This document shows, piece by piece, positions 34,075 through 39,130 of a DNA stretch of 39,130 bases. The position numbers and the translations under genes were made by a program. The notes beneath the pieces were generated by a model that had not been told where the DNA came from, did not search any database, and was given only the letters and a program-made list of their open reading frames with translations. Location of the stretch: positions 1 through 39,130 of the forward strand of contig JAOQAK010000074.1 in assembly GCA_025963635.1 (NCBI GenBank), read 5' to 3'. The number at the start of each line of letters is the position of its first letter. Position 1 is the stretch's first letter. This DNA comes from Ferruginibacter sp. GTDB taxonomy: Bacteria > Bacteroidota > Bacteroidia > Chitinophagales > Chitinophagaceae.

Positions 34075-35376
34075 ATGAGGCTGCTCACTAAAACAACTTT
34101 GTATTTTTTACTGGCAATGGTTCCTTTGCTTACGGCCGGTGGATTTTACCTGTTCCACCAGTTTAGCAGGGAGCTGAATCAGGAGATGGATGCAGAGCTT
34201 TTAAATGATGAAGTACAATGGGTGCGCTATATCGCTGAACAAACTGAAAATGGCGGCCCTTTTATTTTAAAAACACCGGAACTACTGATCTACCCCGTTG
34301 ATGAAGATGTTTCGAATTTGCCCACCGTTACGGATACCTACCAGTTCCAGGCAATTGTAAATGCCAATGTGCCTTACCGGCAATTATCGCAGGTGTTATT
34401 TGTGCGTGGAATTCCTTACCAGGTGATCATCCGAAAATCGAAAGTGCAGCAATCGGTGCTGGTGACCAATGTTACCCGGATTATGTTCTTTGTTTTTACA
34501 GGATTATTTGCAGTCACCCTGTTGTTTAACTGGTTTATCAGTAAACGACTGTGGAAGCCGTTCCAGCGCTCGCTCGAAAAAATAAACAGTGCAGAGTTAC
34601 AGAAAATGGAGGCAGTCTATTTCGATAAGGATACCAGTGTACAGGAATTTAATGAATTGAATGCGGCCCTTAATACCATGGCAAACAAAATTCACAACGA
34701 TTACATTACCATGAAGGAATTTACTGAGGATGCCGCCCATGAAATGCAAACCCCGCTTGCGGTAGCACAAAGCAAACTGGAATTGCTGCTGCAGGACACA
34801 GGACTGAATGACGAACAGGCATCATCGATTGTGGAAGCAAGTACAGCCATAAAGCGGCTTGCCAGGTTAAACCAATCTCTTTTGCTATTGGCCAAAATAG
34901 ACAACAACCAATACGAAACAAATGAAACCATCAGTCTGAATGCAGTTACCTCTAAATATCTCAGCTTTTTTGATGCGATCATCAAAGACAAAGCGATAAA
35001 GGTAGCCGCGACTTTTAATGGAGATTTCAACATTAAAATGCACCCGATGCTGGCCGAATCATTAGTAAGCAACCTGGTGGGCAATGCGATCAAATACAAT
35101 TATACAGGTGGAAATATTTTGATTGACATTAGCAGTAACCATTACAGCATCAGCAATACAAGTGAGTTTTCTGCCATCGCACCGGGCTTGCTCTTTAAGC
35201 GATTTAAAAATACCAGGTCAACAGATGACAATTCCAATGGTATGGGGTTGGCCATCGTAAAAAAAATTGCAGATACGCATCAGTTAGCGATAAGCTATTC
35301 GGCAGAAAAGGGCGTTCATCAATTTATTATAACAAAGAAAGGAATTCATGGTGGGAGTAGTGCCGGCAACTATTGA
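34075..35376 (+). CDS. Transmembrane sensor histidine kinase paired with the OmpR-type regulator
   Basis: 433 residues. Two membrane segments (about 8-28 and 136-155) flank a periplasmic sensor of about 105 residues without a known domain. A HAMP-like linker (SKRLWKPFQRSLEKI, EFNELNAALNTMANKI) leads to the His box DAAHEMQTPLAVA with His222. The N-box SNLVGNAIKYN is present. The G1 box, normally DNGxGI, is replaced by SISNTSEFS; the G2 region NSNGMGLAIVKKI is kept. This short, modified ATPase is frequent in Bacteroidota partner kinases, so it is probably active. The signal is unknown; the neighbourhood suggests envelope damage or metal. Confidence 0.92.
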   Translation: MRLLTKTTLYFLLAMVPLLTAGGFYLFHQFSRELNQEMDAELLNDEVQWVRYIAEQTENGGPFILKTPELLIYPVDEDVSNLPTVTDTYQFQAIVNANVPYRQLSQVLFVRGIPYQVIIRKSKVQQSVLVTNVTRIMFFVFTGLFAVTLLFNWFISKRLWKPFQRSLEKINSAELQKMEAVYFDKDTSVQEFNELNAALNTMANKIHNDYITMKEFTEDAAHEMQTPLAVAQSKLELLLQDTGLNDEQASSIVEASTAIKRLARLNQSLLLLAKIDNNQYETNETISLNAVTSKYLSFFDAIIKDKAIKVAATFNGDFNIKMHPMLAESLVSNLVGNAIKYNYTGGNILIDISSNHYSISNTSEFSAIAPGLLFKRFKNTRSTDDNSNGMGLAIVKKIADTHQLAISYSAEKGVHQFIITKKGIHGGSSAGNY

Positions 35377-35453
35377 TTAACATTAAGTGGCACGCCATTA
35401 GCATCCTGGTATAACAGATCTAATAATTTTCTCACCAGCATTAAACAAAAACA

Positions 35454-35780
35454 ATGAAAAGATTTATTTTTATTTCACTGGGCCTTGCCCTTACAACAGG
35501 CGCTATGGCGCAAACGGCTCAAAAGAAAGCGGAAATTCATAAAGAAAAAACTGAAAAACAACTGAAGACTGCGATCATTGCGAAGAAAGATGAAAAGCAC
35601 GAAGTTGGAAACGATCTTAAACACGCAAATTTGGGTGAAGCGATAAAAGACCGGAAGGAAGTACGGGCAGATCGCAGGATTGTTCATCGTAAGGCGAAGC
35701 ATCTGAGAAAAGCCCATGGCGTAAAACATCCGATCCACACAGCCCAAAAGGAAATCAGGCACGATAACGATAAACCGTAA
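35454..35780 (+). CDS. Small secreted Lys/His-rich basic protein
   Basis: 108 residues. A clear signal peptide (about 1-19, FIFISLGLALTTGAMAQ) is followed by a highly charged mature part of about 88 residues rich in Lys, His, Glu and Arg (EIHKEKTEKQLK, HRKAKHLRKAHGVKHP). About ten His residues could bind metal, but no specific motif is present. It lies 77 bp after the sensor kinase on the same strand and before a strong bidirectional terminator, so it may belong to the same regulon. I do not recognise the family; a role in metal buffering or surface charge is a guess. Confidence 0.75.
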   Translation: MKRFIFISLGLALTTGAMAQTAQKKAEIHKEKTEKQLKTAIIAKKDEKHEVGNDLKHANLGEAIKDRKEVRADRRIVHRKAKHLRKAHGVKHPIHTAQKEIRHDNDKP

Positions 35781-35806
35781 AGTAATTAGTAACTTTTACA
35801 AGTCGT

Positions 35807-35850
35807 AAAAAAAATGGACCAGCCTTCGAGAGGTTTGGTCCATTTTTTTT
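35807..35850. terminator. Bidirectional terminator between the small basic protein and the RND pump
   Basis: Perfect 15-bp outer stem (AAAAAAAATGGACCA with its complement) plus an inner CCT/AGG pairing, with A and T tracts on the two sides. It suits both convergent genes. Confidence 0.92.
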
Positions 35851-35865
35851 GCACTTCAAACGGGG

Positions 35866-35883
35866 ATATTGTAAATACAATAT
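35866..35883. promoter_or_regulatory. ATATTGTA/TACAATAT palindrome
   Basis: Perfect 8-bp inverted repeat with a 2-base spacer, about 80 bp beyond the RND pump stop. Function unknown; it lies at the 3' end of convergent genes, so a role in promoter control is unlikely. Confidence 0.3.
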
Positions 35884-35962
35884 TTGTGTTTTCGCCCCAG
35901 TATGGGGAAATGGGATGTTTATTTTTGAACTTGGATTTTGCAGCAACGGTTTTATGCGCTCA

Positions 35963-38900
35963 CTACGATCGGCTTACCAGGCCAGTCTTTTTTAATATTT
36001 TCCTGTTTTCACGGTGATGAATCAGCTTGAAGGTTAACGCATAGATTGCCGGTAATATTAATAGCGTGAGTATGGTAGAAGTGATTAGTCCGCCGATCAC
36101 TACAATGGCTAAGGGCTTTTGTGTTTCGCTGCCGATACCTGTTGAGATGGCTGCGGGCAACAAACCAATCATGGCCATCAATGCCGTCATTACCACGGGC
36201 CGCACCCTGGAAATTACGCCTTCGCGGATCGCTTCATCCAGGTGCATGCCTGCATCCAGATTTTTTCTGAATACAGAGATGATAATCACTCCGTTTTGTA
36301 TGCACACACCAAATAATGCAATGAAACCAATGCCTGCGGAAATGCTGAAATTGATACGGGTAAGGTGCAGAGCCAGTATACCGCCGATCAATGCAAAGGG
36401 CACATTCATTATGGTAAGCAGGGCATCTTTTACATTTCCATACGTGATAAATAAAATCAGGAAGATGAACAGCAAGCACAATGGTACTACCCTGGCCAGT
36501 GTGCCGGAAGCTCTTTGCTGATTTTCAAATTCGCCGTTCCAGGTGGTTTTGTAACCAGCGGGGAATGTAATAGCAGATTCAACTTTCTTACGTGCATCTT
36601 CAATGGTGCTGCCAAGGTCTCTACCACGAACGGAAAACTTAACGGCGATATAGCGCATATTATTATCCCGGTAAATAAATGCAGGCCCCGTAAGGGTTTT
36701 CATATCAGCAATTTCTTTCAATGGCACTTTCGCACCATCATTGGTGGGCACCATCAGGTTTTCAATGGCATCCTGTGTAGCCCTGAAATCTTTCTGATAA
36801 CGGATCCTGATATCAAACTTCCTTTCTCCCTCATACAACTGTGTAGCAGCTTTACCACCAATGGCCATTTCGATAACAGCATTTGCATCTGCGGTATTTA
36901 CACCATAGAAAGCCATTCTTTGCTGGTCGAGCTCAATACGGAATTCAGGTTGTCCCAGGTTTCTTAACACACCCAAGTCTTCGATACCTCTTACTGTTTT
37001 TAGTACATCCATTACCTTGTTGGCCGTACTGTCGAGTGTTCCGAATTCAGGGCCAAATATCTTTACAGCCATGGCGGCATTTACACCAGCCACTGCTTCT
37101 TCTACATTATCCCGGATGGGTTGTGAATAATTATAAACGATGCCCGGGAATTTTTTTAACTGCACATCCATTTCATCAATTAGTTCATCTTCCGTGATCT
37201 TTCTTTTCCATTCTTTCGCCGGCTTCAGATCTACCTGGATCTGTACATTAAAAAAACCTTTGGGATCAGTGCCATCATTGGTACGGCCCACCTGCGATAG
37301 GGTTTGTTTCACTTCAGGAAATTCTTTCAACACATCAATCATTTTATTCGAAATGATATTTGCTTCAGAAAGCGAAACACTCATGGGTAATTCAGCTTCT
37401 ACCCACAATGCGCCTTCATTTAATTCGGGTAAAAATTCGGTGCCCAGTAATTTTGACGATGCAAAAGACAACACCATTACCACCAGCGCAACGATCACAC
37501 TTTTCTTTTGGTGGCGATAAACAAGGCCGAATAAACTGCCCACGCCTTTCTCAAAGAAGAGAACAATGGGGTTATGTTTTTCTCTTACATTTTTCCTTAG
37601 CAGGATACTTGATAAGGCGGGCACCAATGTAAGCGTAAATAACAATGCACCCAATAAAGCAAAGCCCAATGTGTAAGCCAATGGGGAAAACATTTTACCT
37701 TCCACTTTTTGAAATGCAAAGATGGGCACCAGGCAGGTGAGGATAATCAGTTTGGAGAAGAAGATGGCTTTGCCCATTTCTGTGCCGGTGGTTTTAAATA
37801 ATCCCAGTTTTGCAAGCTTGTTAAATTTTTCCATGCCCACTTCCTTTGCCCTTTTATCGAGCGCCACAAACAAACCTTCCACCATCACTACAGCGCCGTC
37901 TACAATAATGCCGAAGTCGATGGCGCCCATGCTTAGCAGGTTGGCACTCATACCTTTTATGCGCATACAAATAAATGCGAACAACAATGAGAGCGGGATA
38001 ATGATACTCACAGTAACGGTGGTGCGCCAGTCGGCCATAAAAATAAGCACCAGCATGGTTACTAAAATGATGCCTTCAATTAAATTGTGTATCACGGTTT
38101 CCTGCGCAAAATCCATGAGATTGGTGCGGTCATAAAAGGTACTGATCTTTACATCTTTTGGAAGCAACACATTATTCAATTCATCTACTTTCGCCCTTAC
38201 TGCATTGAGCACTTCGGAAGGATTTTCTCCTTTCCGCATTACAATAATTCCTTCCAGCACATCTTCATCCTGGTCTCTTGCCACCTGCCCCAGTCTTGGT
38301 TTGCCTCCTTCTACCACATCTGCCACGTTTTTTACCAATAGCGGCACCCCGTTGGTTTTTGTAATGATGATATTTTGTATGTCATCAATATCGTTGAGAA
38401 GCCCGATACCTCTCACCAGGTAAGATTGGCCATTTCTTTCAATGACATCTCCGCCAACATTGATATTGCTTTTTGAAATGGCATTGTACACATCCAGCGA
38501 AGTGAGATTGTACTTGATCAGTAGTTCGGGATTAACACTCACTTCAAATGTTTTTTCTTCGCCACCAAAACTATTTACATCGGCTACGCCCGGAACACTT
38601 TTAAATTGCCGGTCGAGCACCCAGTTTTGTATCGTGGTTAAATCGCGTATACTTCTTGTGGCGCTTTTTAAGGTATACCTGAATATCTCGCCTGTGGGGC
38701 CATAGGGAGGCTGTACATCGGGCTTTACGCCTTCGGGCAGATCAGCGCCTCCGAGCCTGCTCAATACCTGCTGCCGTGCGAATGCATCATCTACATCGTC
38801 ATCGAATATGATACGTACATAGGATAATCCGAATGCCGATGTAGTGCGCAGGTTCGATTTTTTTTGAACCGAGTTTAATACCGTCTCAATAGGGATGGTG

Positions 38901-39103
38901 ATAAATTTCTCCACTTCCTCTGCGCTGCGGCCCGGCCATTGGGCTATGATGATAATCTGTGTATTGGTAACATCAGGGAAGGTTTCAATAGGGGTCTTGC
39001 TATAGCTCCACACGCCAATAACCGCCAGGATGGCCGTCATGAAGAACACGAAATAACGGTGCTTCAGCGAAAAGTAGATTATATTTTTAATGAATTTATT
39101 CAT
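35963..39103 (-). CDS. CzcA/CusA-family heavy-metal RND efflux pump
   Basis: Inner-membrane proton-driven pump of a tripartite export system, 1046 residues, close to full family length. It starts MNKFIKNIIYFSLKHRYFVFF and has GVWSYSKTPIETFPDVTN, the first periplasmic loop, and membrane segments 2-6 with MGAIDFGIIVDGAVVMVEG. Asp396, Asp402 and Glu409 there match the proton-relay residues of CzcA. The DFG...VDGAVV form is typical of pumps for divalent cations (Co, Zn, Cd), unlike the Cu/Ag form, so the substrate is probably a divalent cation. The second half repeats the fold. The start is 27 bp from the window edge, so the adaptor and outer-membrane genes, if present, lie beyond it. Confidence 0.95.
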   Translation of the reverse strand: MNKFIKNIIYFSLKHRYFVFFMTAILAVIGVWSYSKTPIETFPDVTNTQIIIIAQWPGRSAEEVEKFITIPIETVLNSVQKKSNLRTTSAFGLSYVRIIFDDDVDDAFARQQVLSRLGGADLPEGVKPDVQPPYGPTGEIFRYTLKSATRSIRDLTTIQNWVLDRQFKSVPGVADVNSFGGEEKTFEVSVNPELLIKYNLTSLDVYNAISKSNINVGGDVIERNGQSYLVRGIGLLNDIDDIQNIIITKTNGVPLLVKNVADVVEGGKPRLGQVARDQDEDVLEGIIVMRKGENPSEVLNAVRAKVDELNNVLLPKDVKISTFYDRTNLMDFAQETVIHNLIEGIILVTMLVLIFMADWRTTVTVSIIIPLSLLFAFICMRIKGMSANLLSMGAIDFGIIVDGAVVMVEGLFVALDKRAKEVGMEKFNKLAKLGLFKTTGTEMGKAIFFSKLIILTCLVPIFAFQKVEGKMFSPLAYTLGFALLGALLFTLTLVPALSSILLRKNVREKHNPIVLFFEKGVGSLFGLVYRHQKKSVIVALVVMVLSFASSKLLGTEFLPELNEGALWVEAELPMSVSLSEANIISNKMIDVLKEFPEVKQTLSQVGRTNDGTDPKGFFNVQIQVDLKPAKEWKRKITEDELIDEMDVQLKKFPGIVYNYSQPIRDNVEEAVAGVNAAMAVKIFGPEFGTLDSTANKVMDVLKTVRGIEDLGVLRNLGQPEFRIELDQQRMAFYGVNTADANAVIEMAIGGKAATQLYEGERKFDIRIRYQKDFRATQDAIENLMVPTNDGAKVPLKEIADMKTLTGPAFIYRDNNMRYIAVKFSVRGRDLGSTIEDARKKVESAITFPAGYKTTWNGEFENQQRASGTLARVVPLCLLFIFLILFITYGNVKDALLTIMNVPFALIGGILALHLTRINFSISAGIGFIALFGVCIQNGVIIISVFRKNLDAGMHLDEAIREGVISRVRPVVMTALMAMIGLLPAAISTGIGSETQKPLAIVVIGGLITSTILTLLILPAIYALTFKLIHHRENRKILKKTGLVSRS

Positions 39104-39130
39104 CTTTTGGGTTGAATTTAGTGTGATCAG

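Overview
The window looks like chromosomal DNA of a Bacteroidota member, most likely a Chitinophagaceae-type bacterium (inference). Support: an FtsA/FtsZ pair in which FtsZ has a very long linker; a secreted protein with a type IX secretion C-terminal sorting domain; promoters of the TTTG / TAnnTTTG type instead of -35/-10 boxes; few visible Shine-Dalgarno sequences; and three tRNA genes without encoded CCA.

Layout. 1-3.6 kb: end of the cell-division cluster (ftsA, cut by the window edge, and ftsZ with a terminator). 3.6-6.8 kb: an unknown membrane protein and a Kup potassium transporter. 7-8.8 kb: two paralogous membrane-anchored alpha/beta hydrolases separated by 7-bp repeat arrays. 9.2-13.7 kb: a possible three-gene unit of a secreted DUF4331 protein, a TPR protein and a HupE/UreJ-like membrane protein. 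13.7-15.6 kb: a Fic AMP-transferase with palindromes upstream. 15.6-18.8 kb: tRNA-Leu(GAG), an orphan sensor kinase, a family 2 glycosyltransferase, a small membrane protein, tRNA-Gly(GCC) and tRNA-Leu(UAA). 18.85-20.0 kb: island debris, consisting of a truncated dndC (DNA phosphorothioation) fused to a truncated IS3-family element. 20.1 kb: a TMEM220-like membrane protein. 20.9-31.4 kb: a signalling block with a 2149-residue soluble hybrid kinase (eleven exact 92-residue HAMP repeats, GAF, kinase, three receivers), a receiver-kinase, a single-domain receiver and a PAS-PAS kinase. None of these has a DNA-binding output. 31.7-35.8 kb: a DegP/HtrA protease, an OmpR-type regulator with its kinase, and a small basic secreted protein, i.e. 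a plausible envelope-stress locus. 36-39.1 kb: a CzcA/CusA-type RND metal pump on the minus strand.

The most unusual signals are non-coding. A 36-bp sequence occurs twice in opposite orientation (about 11.4 and 27.6 kb, 33 of 36 identical). Five clusters of 7-bp-period repeats lie between genes at 7.9, 15.1 and 27.4-27.7 kb. At 27.4-27.7 kb inverted heptamers enclose one copy of the 36-bp element, which looks like a small repeat unit lodged between two kinase genes. Other points of interest are the block-duplicated HAMP array, the dndC/IS3 fusion, and palindromes upstream of fic. No CRISPR array, complete phage or complete novel defence system was seen.
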